Source: Paractinoplanes rishiriensis (lineage in GTDB: Bacteria; Actinomycetota; Actinomycetes; Mycobacteriales; Micromonosporaceae). From it: DNA of 64,000 bases. A model generated the notes under the pieces. The model ran no database searches. It was not told the DNA's origin and saw only the letters and a list, made by a program, of their open reading frames with translations. This document shows positions 1-8,396 of this stretch, one piece after another (the stretch's first letter is position 1; the number at the start of each line of letters is the position of its first letter). The translations under genes and the position numbers were made by a program. The stretch covers positions 1 through 64,000 of the forward strand of contig NZ_BOMV01000071.1 of the NCBI RefSeq assembly GCF_016862375.1. Reading direction: 5' to 3'.

Positions 1-206
1 GCGCCCCTGCCACATCCCGCCATCCGGCAGCGGCGCCCCAACGTCATCCCACCGGTTGGCTGGACCGCTTCCGGGTTCGAGGCCTGCGAGTCCGGTCCGG
101 CAGCACTCCTGTGCCAGTACCGTCCCCCGGCCGCGCATCCCCGCCTCGCACGACAACGGCTCCTAAGCGGCCGGTGCGTGGGCTGGCGGCTGGGACCTTG
201 ACCTGC
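1..206. other. Left edge, no recognisable gene
   Basis: No open frame here shows a recognisable protein family or consistent codon bias on either strand. Together with the hairpin and tandem repeats that follow, it forms about 330 bases of apparently non-coding DNA downstream of the LacI gene. A gene ending just outside the window cannot be excluded. Confidence 0.4.
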
Positions 207-228
207 ACACCACCGGATCGGGTGGTGT
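207..228. terminator. Short GC hairpin
   Basis: ACACCACC and GGTGGTGT form a perfect 8-base-pair stem with a 6-base loop (GGATCG). There is no T-tract, as is common for actinobacterial terminators. It lies about 105 bases beyond the stop of the leftward LacI gene and could end its transcript or that of a gene left of the window. Confidence 0.35.
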
Positions 229-242
229 CCGCGCCAAGATCT

Positions 243-311
243 GGGAAGGGGGCACGTACGCCGTCGGGAAGGGGGCACGTACGCCGTCGGGAAGGGGGCA
301 CGCGCGCCGTC
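243..311. repeat. Three tandem 23-bp repeats
   Basis: Three head-to-tail copies of a 23-base unit beginning GGGAAGGGGGCACGTACG and ending CCGTC. The first two are identical; the third has CGCG in place of GTAC. 23 is not a multiple of three and no gene crosses the array. It sits 23 bases after the LacI stop codon. Confidence 0.85.
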
Positions 312-334
312 GGGCGCGGCGGTGGAGGTGCCGC

Positions 335-1354
335 TCAGGCGCTGGCGCCGTGGAGCAGTTCGGTGGGGACCAGCAGGCCTGGTTCGCCGGTGGGGCCGTG
401 GTCGATCTCGCGGCGGCAGCGCTGCACCAGTTCGCGGGCTATCCGCTCTACCGGGATGCGGACGCTGGTCAGGGCCGGTTCGGTGAACGTGCCGATGGCG
501 CCGCCGTCGAAACCGGTCACGGCGACGTCCTTGCCTACCGCGCGGCCCATCGCGTGGGCCACGTGCATGACGACCGCGGCCACCGCGTCGCTGCCGCAGA
601 CGATGACATCCGGGGGTGCGGTACGGGTCAGCAGCCGCCGGGTGAAGGCGCGGACGCCACGGTCGGGGCCGTGGCAGACGTTGCGGTCCGGTACGCGGAT
701 GCCGTGCGCTGCCAGCCCTTCGGCGAAGCCGGTGAAGCGCTCCGCCTTCCAATACTCGCCGCCGGGTGCACCCGCGTACGCGAAACTGCGGTGGCCCCGC
801 TCCAGCAGATGGCCGACGAGGGCGCGCATGCCGGCCGTGTTGTCCACGTCGACCCACTGCTGCGGCAGGTCGGAGGCCAGCCGGCCCATGCACGCGAACG
901 GGATGCCGTTTTCGGCCAGCAGCCGGACCCGCGGGTCGTCGACGGCCGACTCGGACAGGACGAAGGCGTCGATGTTGCGTTGGGCGATCAGTTCCCGGAA
1001 GGTCCGCAGCGGGTCGTCCTGATGGGTGAAGACCACCACCTGGTAGTTGTCCCGCGCCGCCTGCCGGACCAGGGCCTGCACGAAGTGCACGAAGAAGCCG
1101 TTCACCGACTGCATCTGCTCGCCGAACATGTGGTAGCCGATCTGCATGGACCGGCGGGACCGCAGGTTTTGCGCGGCCCGGTTGGGCTGGTAACCCAGGG
1201 CCGCCATGGCGGCCAGGACGCGGTCGTACGTGTCGGTGGAGACGTTGCCGCGGCGCTCGTTGAGCACGTTGGACACGGTCTGCCGGGACACGCCGGCGTG
1301 GGCCGCGACATCGACGATGCCGACCCGCCGGGCCCGCGACGAGCCAGGTTGCAT
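335..1354 (-). CDS. LacI-family transcriptional repressor
   Basis: A 339-residue LacI/GalR regulator. The N-terminal helix-turn-helix (about residues 12-31, VDVAAHAGVSRQTVSNVL) carries the family's AGVSxxTVSxVLN signature, followed by the hinge helix and a periplasmic-binding-protein-like sugar-sensing domain. An upstream in-frame ATG at 1408 would add 18 poorly conserved residues, so I chose the ATG at 1354, about 10 residues before the HTH as usual. It is divergent from the alpha-galactosidase, with a LacI-type palindrome in the gap, so it most likely represses that gene until an alpha-galactoside-derived inducer binds. The inducer is not evident from sequence. Confidence 0.93.
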   Translation of the reverse strand: MQPGSSRARRVGIVDVAAHAGVSRQTVSNVLNERRGNVSTDTYDRVLAAMAALGYQPNRAAQNLRSRRSMQIGYHMFGEQMQSVNGFFVHFVQALVRQAARDNYQVVVFTHQDDPLRTFRELIAQRNIDAFVLSESAVDDPRVRLLAENGIPFACMGRLASDLPQQWVDVDNTAGMRALVGHLLERGHRSFAYAGAPGGEYWKAERFTGFAEGLAAHGIRVPDRNVCHGPDRGVRAFTRRLLTRTAPPDVIVCGSDAVAAVVMHVAHAMGRAVGKDVAVTGFDGGAIGTFTEPALTSVRIPVERIARELVQRCRREIDHGPTGEPGLLVPTELLHGASA

Positions 1355-1376
1355 GCCGGTCAGCGTACCGGCCGTC

Positions 1377-1408
1377 TTGACGGGCCAGCACGGACGTGGA
1401 ACGTTCAA
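1377..1408 (+). promoter_or_regulatory. Promoter and LacI operator for alpha-galactosidase
   Basis: TTGACG at 1377-1382 is a good -35 box. About 17-18 bases on lies a LacI-type centre, TGGAACGTTCAA (1397-1408), whose core GAACGTTC is a perfect palindrome. It would overlap the -10 region, so repressor binding should block transcription of the rightward gene. Recognised by eye. Confidence 0.55.
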
Positions 1409-1458
1409 CGCACGCCTGCTCCCCCAGCGTCCCCATCCCCCATCGGAAGCAGGTCATC

Positions 1459-3078
1459 GTGAGAAGGTTCGGACTTTCGCTGGTCCTCGTCGGTGCGTTT
1501 CTCGTGCCGGTGTCACCGGCCTCGGCCGCGCCGGGCAGCCCGGCGGTCCGGCCGCCGCTCGGGTGGAACAGCTGGAACACGTTCGGCTGCGACATCAGCG
1601 AGGCGAAGATCCGCGCGGCCGCCGACGCCATGGTCAACTCCGGCATGCGGGCGGCCGGTTACCAGTACGTCGTGGTGGACGACTGCTGGCAGGCGACGAC
1701 CCGGGACAGCGCCGGCAACCTGCGCTCGGACCCGGCGCGGTTCCCGTCCGGCATGAAGGCGCTGGGCGACTACATCCACGGCAAGGGGCTGAAGTTCGGC
1801 ATCTACCAGGCGCCCCGCGAGGAGACCTGCGCCCAGTACTTCAACGCGATCGGCGGTGCCACCGGCGCGCTCGGCCGTGAACAGCAGGACGCCAACACGT
1901 TCGCGGCCTGGGGTGTTGATTTTCTGAAGTACGACTGGTGCTCGCCCTGGGGCACGCTGACCGACCAGATCGCCGGCTTCACGAAGATGCGCGACGCGCT
2001 GCGGGCCACCGGGCGGCCGATCGTCTACTCGATCAACTCGAACAGCGTGCACTCGAACACCGGCCCGTCCTACAACTGGGGGCCGGTCGCCGACATGTGG
2101 CGCACCACCGAGGACATCACCGACAAGTGGACCTCCGGCTGCCGCGCCGACTGCTTCATGGGCATCACCGAGATCCTGGACGTGCAGGCCCCGCTGCACT
2201 CCTGGGCCGGGCCGCAGCACTGGAACGACCCGGACATGCTCGAGGTCGGCGTCCGCGGCACCTTCACCCCGACCGAGAACCGGGCGCACTTCAGCATGTG
2301 GGCGATCATGGCGGCGCCGCTGATCGCCGGCAACGACATCACCACCATGCCGGCCGACGTGCGGACCGTGCTGACCAACCCGGACGTCATCGCGATCAAC
2401 CAGGACAGCGCCGGCCGGCAGGCGCAGCGGGTCCGGGACTTCGGCGAGACCGAGGTGTGGGCCAAGACGCTCAGCGACGGCTCCGGCGCGGTCGCGCTGC
2501 TCAACCGGTCCGGCAGCACCGCGACCGTGTCCACCACCGCCGCCGAGACCGGTATGCCCGCGTCCGCCGGCTACCAGCTGTTCGACGTCTGGACCAAGGC
2601 CGGCCGGAACACCACCGGGGCGATCAGCGCCACGGTCCCGCCGCACGGCGTGGTCATGTACCGGGTGCGCACCGGCTCGGGCACCCCGACCGACACCTTC
2701 AGCCTGCGCGGTGCCGGGTCGGGCCGCTGCCTGGACGTCCTCGGCGGCGCCGCGGTCGACGGCACCCAGGCCGTCATCTGGGACTGTAACGGCGGCACCA
2801 CCCAGGCCGTCACCGCGGCGTCCGGTCAGCTGCGCATCGGCGGAAAGTGCCTGGACGCCGACAACAACGGCACCGCGGACGGCACGAAGGTGATCGTGTG
2901 GACCTGCGGCAGCGGCACCAACCAGCAGTGGAGCCTGCAGGCCGACGGCACCGTCCGCGGTGTGCAGTCCGGCAAGTGCCTCGACGTCAACCTGGCCGCG
3001 ACCGCCAACAACAGCACGCTGATCCTGTGGAGCTGCACCGGCGCCACGAACCAGCAGTGGAGCCGCGTGTCAGTGTGA
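1459..3078 (+). CDS. Secreted alpha-galactosidase (GH27) with ricin-type CBM13
   Basis: Extracellular exo-glycosidase removing terminal alpha-1,6-galactose from galactomannan or raffinose-type oligosaccharides. The GTG at 1459 starts a clean signal peptide (MRRFGLSLVLVGAFLVPVSPASA); the in-frame ATG at 1396 would put charged residues in front of it. The mature protein opens with the GH27 signature LGWNSWNTFGCD. The nucleophile is Asp159 in KYDWC and the likely acid/base Asp219 in RTTEDITDKW. A ricin-type beta-trefoil lectin domain (about residues 410-539) has repeated QQW and CLD motifs and probably binds galactose or xylan. Length 539 aa is normal for actinomycete GH27-CBM13 enzymes. Its last 9 bases overlap the convergent DUF808 gene. 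Confidence 0.95.
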   Translation: MRRFGLSLVLVGAFLVPVSPASAAPGSPAVRPPLGWNSWNTFGCDISEAKIRAAADAMVNSGMRAAGYQYVVVDDCWQATTRDSAGNLRSDPARFPSGMKALGDYIHGKGLKFGIYQAPREETCAQYFNAIGGATGALGREQQDANTFAAWGVDFLKYDWCSPWGTLTDQIAGFTKMRDALRATGRPIVYSINSNSVHSNTGPSYNWGPVADMWRTTEDITDKWTSGCRADCFMGITEILDVQAPLHSWAGPQHWNDPDMLEVGVRGTFTPTENRAHFSMWAIMAAPLIAGNDITTMPADVRTVLTNPDVIAINQDSAGRQAQRVRDFGETEVWAKTLSDGSGAVALLNRSGSTATVSTTAAETGMPASAGYQLFDVWTKAGRNTTGAISATVPPHGVVMYRVRTGSGTPTDTFSLRGAGSGRCLDVLGGAAVDGTQAVIWDCNGGTTQAVTAASGQLRIGGKCLDADNNGTADGTKVIVWTCGSGTNQQWSLQADGTVRGVQSGKCLDVNLAATANNSTLILWSCTGATNQQWSRVSV

Positions 3079-4065
3079 GTCGGCCTCGGCCTGGCTGCCG
3101 GTGGCCGGCGCGGATTCGGCGGCGGGCTCGTGGCCGGCGGCCGGGGAAGGCTTCTTGCGGTGCAGGGTCAGCGTCATCACGACCACGATCAGGGCTCCGA
3201 TGATCAGGCCGAGGATGGCGCTGGCCACCGTGTTGACGATCCATCCGGCCAGGCCGCCGAGTGCGCCCAGGGCGTCGTGCGTCGCCTCCTCGGCGTGGTG
3301 CACGGCGTCGTACAGGAAGTGCAGGCCCAGTTCGTCGGCGCCGACCAGCAGGATGTGGCCGCCCACCCAGAGCATCGCGGCGGTGCCGACCACGGTCAGC
3401 GCGGTGAGCACCCGCGGCATGCCCTTGACCAGGCCGCGGCCCAGGGCGGCCACGGCGCCGGAGCGCTCGGAGAGCTTCAGGCCGGCGTCGTCCATCTTGA
3501 CGATCAGTGCCACCGCGCCGTACACCAGCACGGTCATCACCACCGCGACCACGGACAGGATCGCCAGCCGGGACCAGAAGCTCTCGTCGATCACCTCGTT
3601 CAGGGTGATCACCATGATCTCGGCGGACAGGATGAGGTCGGTGCGGACCGCGCCGGAGACCAGGGTCTTCTCGTCCTGCTCGCCCTCGCCGTCGCCGTGC
3701 GCGTCGTGGTGGGCGATCTTGGCCCAGACCTTTTCGGCGCCCTCGTAGCACAGGTAGGCGCCGCCGAGCATGAGGATCGGGGTGAGCAGGACCGGCACGA
3801 ACTGGCTGAGCAGCAGAATGGCCGGGAGGATGATGAGGAACTTGTTGCGCAGCGAGCCGAATGCGATGCGCTTGATGATCGGCAGTTCCCGCTCGGCGGC
3901 GATGCTGCGGACGTACTGCGGGGTGACGGCGGCGTCGTCGATGACCACACCGGCCGCCTTGGCGCCGGCCTTCGCGGCGGCCGCCCCGATGTCGTCGACC
4001 GAGGCGGCGGCGGCCCGCGCCAGCACCGCCACGTCATCCAGCAGGGCAATGAGTCCACCGGCCAC
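3070..4065 (-). CDS. DUF808 (YedI-like) inner-membrane protein
   Basis: A 331-residue integral membrane protein of the DUF808/YedI family, recognised from its N-terminus (GGLIALLDDVAVLARAA) and the PQYVRSIA and WVGGHILL segments. Several hydrophobic stretches (about residues 75-105, 145-165, 215-245, 270-300) predict multiple membrane helices. The function is unknown; the family is sometimes annotated as a putative transporter. Start is GTG with GGAAGGAC about 8 bases upstream. The C-terminus is Ala/Glu-rich and probably disordered. The gene converges on and slightly overlaps the alpha-galactosidase; no functional link is apparent. Confidence 0.85.
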   Translation of the reverse strand: MAGGLIALLDDVAVLARAAAASVDDIGAAAAKAGAKAAGVVIDDAAVTPQYVRSIAAERELPIIKRIAFGSLRNKFLIILPAILLLSQFVPVLLTPILMLGGAYLCYEGAEKVWAKIAHHDAHGDGEGEQDEKTLVSGAVRTDLILSAEIMVITLNEVIDESFWSRLAILSVVAVVMTVLVYGAVALIVKMDDAGLKLSERSGAVAALGRGLVKGMPRVLTALTVVGTAAMLWVGGHILLVGADELGLHFLYDAVHHAEEATHDALGALGGLAGWIVNTVASAILGLIIGALIVVVMTLTLHRKKPSPAAGHEPAAESAPATGSQAEADSH

Positions 4066-4109
4066 GGGGGAAGTCCTTCCAGTTGTTCAGCAGCAGCGTC
4101 CGTGCCGGG

Positions 4110-4445
4110 TCATTGTCGCAAGCGTGCCCGAGCCGCGGTGTCCACCTCGGGTTCCCGGATGCGGCGCCGGGAAACCCAGCGCTCGAACAGCAGCGTGGTG
4201 AGCGGCGGGATCGACGCGGCGAGACCGGCCACGGTGCGCAGCAGTGACCAGCGCTCGGCCCGGGCAACCCACAAAACCGCGACGAGGTACGCGACGAAGA
4301 GCGCGCCGTGCAGCCGGCCGAACAGCCACACACCCGCCTCGGTGGTCTCGGGGATGTACTTCAGGTACATGCCGACAAGCAGCCCGGTCCAGGAGATCGC
4401 CTCGGCGACGGCGGTGATCCGGAAGACGCGGTACGGCGTTGGCAT
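4110..4445 (-). CDS. DUF3817 small membrane protein
   Basis: A 111-residue protein with three predicted transmembrane helices. The pattern YRVFRITAVAEAISWTGLL, then GRLHGALFVAYL, matches the DUF3817 family, widespread in actinobacteria and of unknown function. A good ribosome site (GAGGAG) stands 5 bases before the ATG. It runs in the same direction as the DUF808 gene, 44 bases upstream of it, so they may share a transcript. Confidence 0.85.
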   Translation of the reverse strand: MPTPYRVFRITAVAEAISWTGLLVGMYLKYIPETTEAGVWLFGRLHGALFVAYLVAVLWVARAERWSLLRTVAGLAASIPPLTTLLFERWVSRRRIREPEVDTAARARLRQ

Positions 4446-4504
4446 GGTGCTCCTCGGTGCTTCCCGGTGCTACGGCGACTCCGGACGAGGATAGTGGCTC
4501 GTGA

Positions 4505-5005
4505 TCAGCCGGACTGACGGACGGTGCCGTCCGCGGCAATCTGCAGCTTGGCCTGCGGCGTCCCGGTGCCCGAAGGACAGGGTGCCGCGTCGCACACGGC
4601 GACGGGTGTCACGCGTACCTCCGCATTGATCTTGAATTTGGCCTTGTCCGGCGTCGTCACCGTCACGGTCACCGGATCCAGGGTCAGCGGCGGGACCGGC
4701 GCGTAGCCGAACCCCGGACCGGGACCGGGCAGGCGCACCGCACTGCACGCCGTGTCGGGCGCGGCGCCGGTCGGGCAGGGCAGCGCGCTCATCGGGCCCG
4801 AGACCATCAGCGGCACGTCCTGCTCGTGACAGCCCCACGAACCGCAGGTCCGCAGATGCACCGACGGCACCCGCGGCGCGACCGCCTGCTCGACCTCGAC
4901 CCCGAAGCCTCGCAAAGCCGCCGCGCCGGTGGACCCGCCCACCGACTCGGCGCCGGCACAGCCCGCGACCGTGACCAGCAGCAACGCGGCCCACACCGGT
5001 CTCAT
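4505..5005 (-). CDS. Secreted lipoprotein, unknown function
   Basis: A 166-residue predicted lipoprotein: a short charged start, hydrophobic core ALLLVTV and lipobox VAGC, so the mature protein should be acylated at Cys and anchored outside the membrane. Six further cysteines, arranged as CGSWGC, CPTGAAPDTAC and CDAAPC, suggest disulfides. No family recognised. GTG three bases upstream (5008) is an alternative start. Longer open reading upstream lacks coding features and would bury the signal peptide. Confidence 0.7.
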   Translation of the reverse strand: MRPVWAALLLVTVAGCAGAESVGGSTGAAALRGFGVEVEQAVAPRVPSVHLRTCGSWGCHEQDVPLMVSGPMSALPCPTGAAPDTACSAVRLPGPGPGFGYAPVPPLTLDPVTVTVTTPDKAKFKINAEVRVTPVAVCDAAPCPSGTGTPQAKLQIAADGTVRQSG

Positions 5006-5086
5006 CACGACCCGCTCACAACATCTGCCCACTTTCGCCCCCGCGCGGCCACCGATGCCGGCGCCGGCCGCCCTACCGTCGCGATC

Positions 5087-5854
5087 ATGCCGCTCACGCT
5101 GCCCACCCACCCGACCGCCGTCGTGCCGCTGAAGCTGTGGCGGCCCCGCTGGTTCGACGGCGTGGCCCTGGTCGTCGGGGCGGTCGCACCCGACGTGGGC
5201 TACGTGACCTACGGCATCACCGGCGAGACCGTGCGCACGCACAACCTACTCGCCCTGCTGTGGTGGAGCCTGCCGGTGACCTTCGTGGCCGCCCGCCTGG
5301 TCCGCTGGGCGGCACCCGCGGTCGCCGCCAACCTGCCGGACGCGGGTGTGCTGCGGCTGCGCGACTACGGCGTCCTCGGCTCGGTGCGCCATCCCTGGTA
5401 CGTCACCGCGATCTCGGCGCTGCTCGGCGCGTTCAGCCATCTCGCCTGGGACTGGTTCACGCATCCGGGCTACTTCCCATCGTTGCAGTCCGAGGTGCTG
5501 CCGGGCTGGCCCTGGTGGGGCGTGCTGTCGGACGCCTCCAACCTGGCCGGTTTCGCCGGCGGCACGCTGCTGCTGCTCCACGTCGGACGGTACCGCCTGC
5601 TGCGGAAGTGGCACGGCCCGCCGGCCCGCCGGCGGCGGCAACCGGTCCGGTTCTGGACGGTCGTCGCGGTGGCGCTCGGTACCGGCGTGACCCTGGTGCT
5701 CGCCCGGCCGGTCGACTGGATGGCCGGGCAGGCGATCCGGGTCATGCTGGTCGCCGCGGTGGCGGTTCTGTGCGCCGCCGGGGTGACCCGGTTGACAGAC
5801 CGGCAGCTGGGCGCGCATGCTCCTAATCGTGTTAGGCAAGCCGAACCGCAATAG
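5087..5854 (+). CDS. DUF4184 membrane protein
   Basis: A 255-residue polytopic membrane protein. The opening MPLTLPTHPTAVVPLK and the conserved GAVAPDVGYV, SALLGAFSHLAWDWFTHP motifs are diagnostic of DUF4184. Histidine and Asp residues in SHxxWDxFTH resemble metal-dependent membrane hydrolases, but no activity has been assigned here. ATG 5087 is preceded by no strong ribosome site. The 3' end carries the promoter and start of the following TetR gene, so the two genes overlap by about 26 bases. Confidence 0.85.
   Translation: MPLTLPTHPTAVVPLKLWRPRWFDGVALVVGAVAPDVGYVTYGITGETVRTHNLLALLWWSLPVTFVAARLVRWAAPAVAANLPDAGVLRLRDYGVLGSVRHPWYVTAISALLGAFSHLAWDWFTHPGYFPSLQSEVLPGWPWWGVLSDASNLAGFAGGTLLLLHVGRYRLLRKWHGPPARRRRQPVRFWTVVAVALGTGVTLVLARPVDWMAGQAIRVMLVAAVAVLCAAGVTRLTDRQLGAHAPNRVRQAEPQ
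5792..5835 (+). promoter_or_regulatory. TetR promoter and self-operator
   Basis: TTGACA (5792-5797, perfect -35), then CATGCT after 18 bases as a -10, puts transcription start near 5828. The palindrome CTAA-TCGTG-TTAG (5823-5835) straddles that point and the GTG start codon. This is the classical arrangement of an autorepressing, leaderless TetR gene embedded in the 3' end of the gene before it. Confidence 0.5.
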
Positions 5855-6440
5855 GATTGACGAACGCCGTTCGGAAACGCGGCGGGAGATCATCGAAGCT
5901 GCCTGGCAGACCGCCCGGGAGAAGGGCCTCGCCCAGGTGACCCTGCGCGACGTGGCCGACCTGGTGGGCATGCGGCCGCCGTCGCTCTACACCCACTTCG
6001 CCTCGAAGAACGCGATCTACGACGCGATGTTCGCGGACGCCTGGGCCACGTTCCTGGCGCACAGCGAGGCCGCCGAACCGGGTGAACCGGCGACCAGCCG
6101 CGCGGCGATGCGGTACTACGCCCGGGTCTTCTTCGACTTCGCGGTCGCGTTCCCGGCCCGGCACCAGCTGATGAACCTGCGCACCCTGCCCGACTTCACG
6201 CCGAGCGCCGAGGCCTACGCCCCGTCGGTCGCGGTGATGACCGCGTTCGTCGCCCGGATGGCCCGGCACGGCGTCACCGCGCAGGACGACATCGATCTGT
6301 TCGTGGCCGTCGTGAGCGGCATGGTCGACGCCCAGCTCGCCAACGACCCGGGCGGCCGGCGGTGGTCCCGGCTCCTGGACCGCGCCATCGACATGTTCGC
6401 CGACAACGTCGGCATCACCAGCGAGAGGACCCGGCCGTGA
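5829..6440 (+). CDS. TetR-family transcriptional regulator
   Basis: A 203-residue TetR regulator. The N-terminal HTH (QVTLRDVADLVGMRPPSLYTHF, about residues 38-59) is canonical, followed by a WHG-type C-terminal ligand-binding domain. I chose GTG 5829 because the promoter spacing makes it a leaderless start; ATG 5817 would add four residues. Its stop overlaps the GTG of the next gene (GTGA), so the MDMPI-like protein is translationally coupled and probably part of the regulated unit. The ligand is unknown. Confidence 0.9.
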   Translation: MLGKPNRNRIDERRSETRREIIEAAWQTAREKGLAQVTLRDVADLVGMRPPSLYTHFASKNAIYDAMFADAWATFLAHSEAAEPGEPATSRAAMRYYARVFFDFAVAFPARHQLMNLRTLPDFTPSAEAYAPSVAVMTAFVARMARHGVTAQDDIDLFVAVVSGMVDAQLANDPGGRRWSRLLDRAIDMFADNVGITSERTRP

Positions 6441-7204
6441 CGACAACACCGATGGTCTCGCCGATCGACCACGACACCGCGATGGCGATCGCGGCCGCGG
6501 AATACGACCGGGGCGCCGCACTGCTGGACCGGCTCGACGCGGCGCACTGGTCCGCGCCGACCGTCAACGACGGCTGGGACGTCCGCGCCACGGTGGGCCA
6601 CATGGTCGGCATGATGGCGATGATGAGCAGCGCCGGCCAGCTCGTCCGCCAGCAGATCACGGCGCAATGGGCCGCCCGCCGCAGCGGCGCGCCGGTGTCG
6701 ATCGACGAGCTGACCGCGTTCCAGGTACGGAGCAACGCCGGGCTCACGGTCGAGCAGTTGCTCGGCAGGTACCGCGCGCTGACCGGCCCGGCGGTGCGCG
6801 GGCGCCGGCGACTTCCGGCCTTCGTCCGCCGCCGGACCCTGCCCGAACGCCAACTGGTCAACGGGCAGTTGGAGAGGTGGACCGTCGGCTACCTCGCCGA
6901 CGTGATCCTCACCCGCGACCCGTTCATGCACCGCCTGGACATCCACGCGGCGACCGGCCTCGAACCCGTGGTCACCGCCGAGCACGAGGGCAGCATCGTC
7001 GACCTCGTGGTGCGCGAGTGGGCCGGCCGCCACGGCGAGCCGTACACCGTGGAGCTGACCGGCCCGGCCGGCGGCCTCTGGTCCACCGGCGGGCCGCCGG
7101 TCAAGCTCGACGCCCTCGACTTCTGCCGGATCGTGTCCGGCCGCCCCGCCGTGTCGACCGCACCCGAACCGGCCGGGCTGCTGGCTGTGGGGGTGCCGTT
7201 CTGA
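6437..7204 (+). CDS. Mycothiol-dependent maleylpyruvate isomerase-like (DinB-fold) protein
   Basis: A 255-residue protein of the MDMPI/TIGR03083 group: a four-helix DinB-like N-terminal domain with potential metal-binding His in VGHMVGM and MHRLDI, followed by a small C-terminal domain. Characterised members are mycothiol-dependent, metal-requiring isomerases or transferases; most actinobacterial paralogues have no known substrate. GTG start overlaps the TetR stop, with GAGAGGAC 8 bases upstream. Translational coupling to TetR suggests the enzyme handles the molecule that TetR senses. Confidence 0.8.
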   Translation: MTTTPMVSPIDHDTAMAIAAAEYDRGAALLDRLDAAHWSAPTVNDGWDVRATVGHMVGMMAMMSSAGQLVRQQITAQWAARRSGAPVSIDELTAFQVRSNAGLTVEQLLGRYRALTGPAVRGRRRLPAFVRRRTLPERQLVNGQLERWTVGYLADVILTRDPFMHRLDIHAATGLEPVVTAEHEGSIVDLVVREWAGRHGEPYTVELTGPAGGLWSTGGPPVKLDALDFCRIVSGRPAVSTAPEPAGLLAVGVPF

Positions 7205-7207
7205 GGC

Positions 7208-8353
7208 TCACTCGCGCGGCCGGGCTACCCCGGCCCGGCGGACGGCGGCGAGCGCGGCGCCGGCCGCGAGCAGGGCGGCGAGCGCCGCGAAGCCCCAGGC
7301 GAGGCTCGTGAGCGTGGCCACACCGGCGACCAGCAGCGGCCCGCCGGCGTCGCCGAGTTCGCGGCCCAGTTCGGCTGAGCCCATGGTCTGGCCGAGCCGT
7401 TCGGCCGGGGTGCCGGCCGCCAGCGCCGCGAAGCCCAGCGGGGTGATCAGCCCGGTGCCCAGGCCGATCAGCGCGGCGCTGATCAGCACGCCGGCCAGGC
7501 CCGGCAGCACCGCCGCCGCCAGCCCGGCCGCGGTCACCACCAGGCCGGTGATCAGCCCGGTGCGGATGGCGAGGCGCCCGTCGTCGAGGGCGCGGCCGGC
7601 CCACGGCTGGACAACCGCGGCGCAGGCCGCCAGCAGCGAGACCGCCGCGCCGGTGGCGATCGTGCCGAGGCCGGCCGCGCGCCCGGACACCGGCAGGAAG
7701 CCGACGCCGACCGACAGCGCCGCCGTCGCCGCGGCCAGCGCGCCGGTCGGGGCCAGGAACGCCGGTTCGGTGAGCCGCCGGACCAGGTCGAGCACCGTCT
7801 GCCGGGCCATGGCCAGCGGCTGGACGACCGGGACGGCCAGCAGCGCCCAGGCGGCGACGACCGCGCCGAGCACCGCGAGCACCGCGAACAGCAGACGCAG
7901 GCCGCCGGCCCACACCAGCAGGCCGCCGAGCAGCGGGCCGAGCGTGTAGCCGATGGACTTGTAGAAGCCGTACGACCCGAACGCCCGGCCGTGCTTCGCG
8001 GCCGGGTTGAGCCGGGCGACCAGCGCGGACGCCGCCGGCGAGAACGCCGACGCGGCCGCACCCTGGCCGAGACGGGCGGCCCAGAGCCAGCCCGGGCTGT
8101 CCGCGACGACGTAGACCAGCGAGGCCGCGGCGAAGGCGACCAGCCCGCCGAGCAGCACCGGCCGCGCGCCGATCCGGTCGGCCAGGGTGCCGAACAGCGG
8201 CTTGAGCAGCACCTCGGCGCCGTCGTACAGGGCCAGCAGCCCGCCCAGCACCAGCAGCGAGGTGACCGCGTCGCCGGCGAAGCCGCCGAGGTTCGCGGCG
8301 ATGCCGTGCGCACCGAACGCGGTGGTGAACCCGGCCGCGTACAGCGGCCACAT
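7208..8353 (-). CDS. MFS transporter
   Basis: A 381-residue major-facilitator protein with 12 hydrophobic segments. The loop after helix 2 reads GTLADRIGARPVLL, matching the family motif GxLaDrxGrkxxl, and GxxLGPLLGG marks helix 5 of drug/proton antiporters. A drug or metabolite efflux role is likely; no substrate can be named. A GTG at 8374 is also in frame but falls inside a 34-base perfect hairpin, so ATG 8353 just past the hairpin is preferred. The gene lies downstream of, and in line with, the ricin-domain gene. Confidence 0.88.
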   Translation of the reverse strand: MWPLYAAGFTTAFGAHGIAANLGGFAGDAVTSLLVLGGLLALYDGAEVLLKPLFGTLADRIGARPVLLGGLVAFAAASLVYVVADSPGWLWAARLGQGAAASAFSPAASALVARLNPAAKHGRAFGSYGFYKSIGYTLGPLLGGLLVWAGGLRLLFAVLAVLGAVVAAWALLAVPVVQPLAMARQTVLDLVRRLTEPAFLAPTGALAAATAALSVGVGFLPVSGRAAGLGTIATGAAVSLLAACAAVVQPWAGRALDDGRLAIRTGLITGLVVTAAGLAAAVLPGLAGVLISAALIGLGTGLITPLGFAALAAGTPAERLGQTMGSAELGRELGDAGGPLLVAGVATLTSLAWGFAALAALLAAGAALAAVRRAGVARPRE

Positions 8354-8355
8354 AC

Positions 8356-8389
8356 GCCTACGCTCAGCCGTCACCGGCTGAGCGTAGGC
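8356..8389 (-). terminator. Perfect 15-bp stem hairpin between two genes
   Basis: GCCTACGCTCAGCCG and its exact complement flank a 4-base loop (TCAC). It starts 8 bases after the stop of the ricin-domain gene and ends 2 bases before the MFS ATG. It could terminate the first transcript, act as an operator for the second, or both. No T-tract follows. Confidence 0.7.
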
Positions 8390-8396
8390 ACACCCG

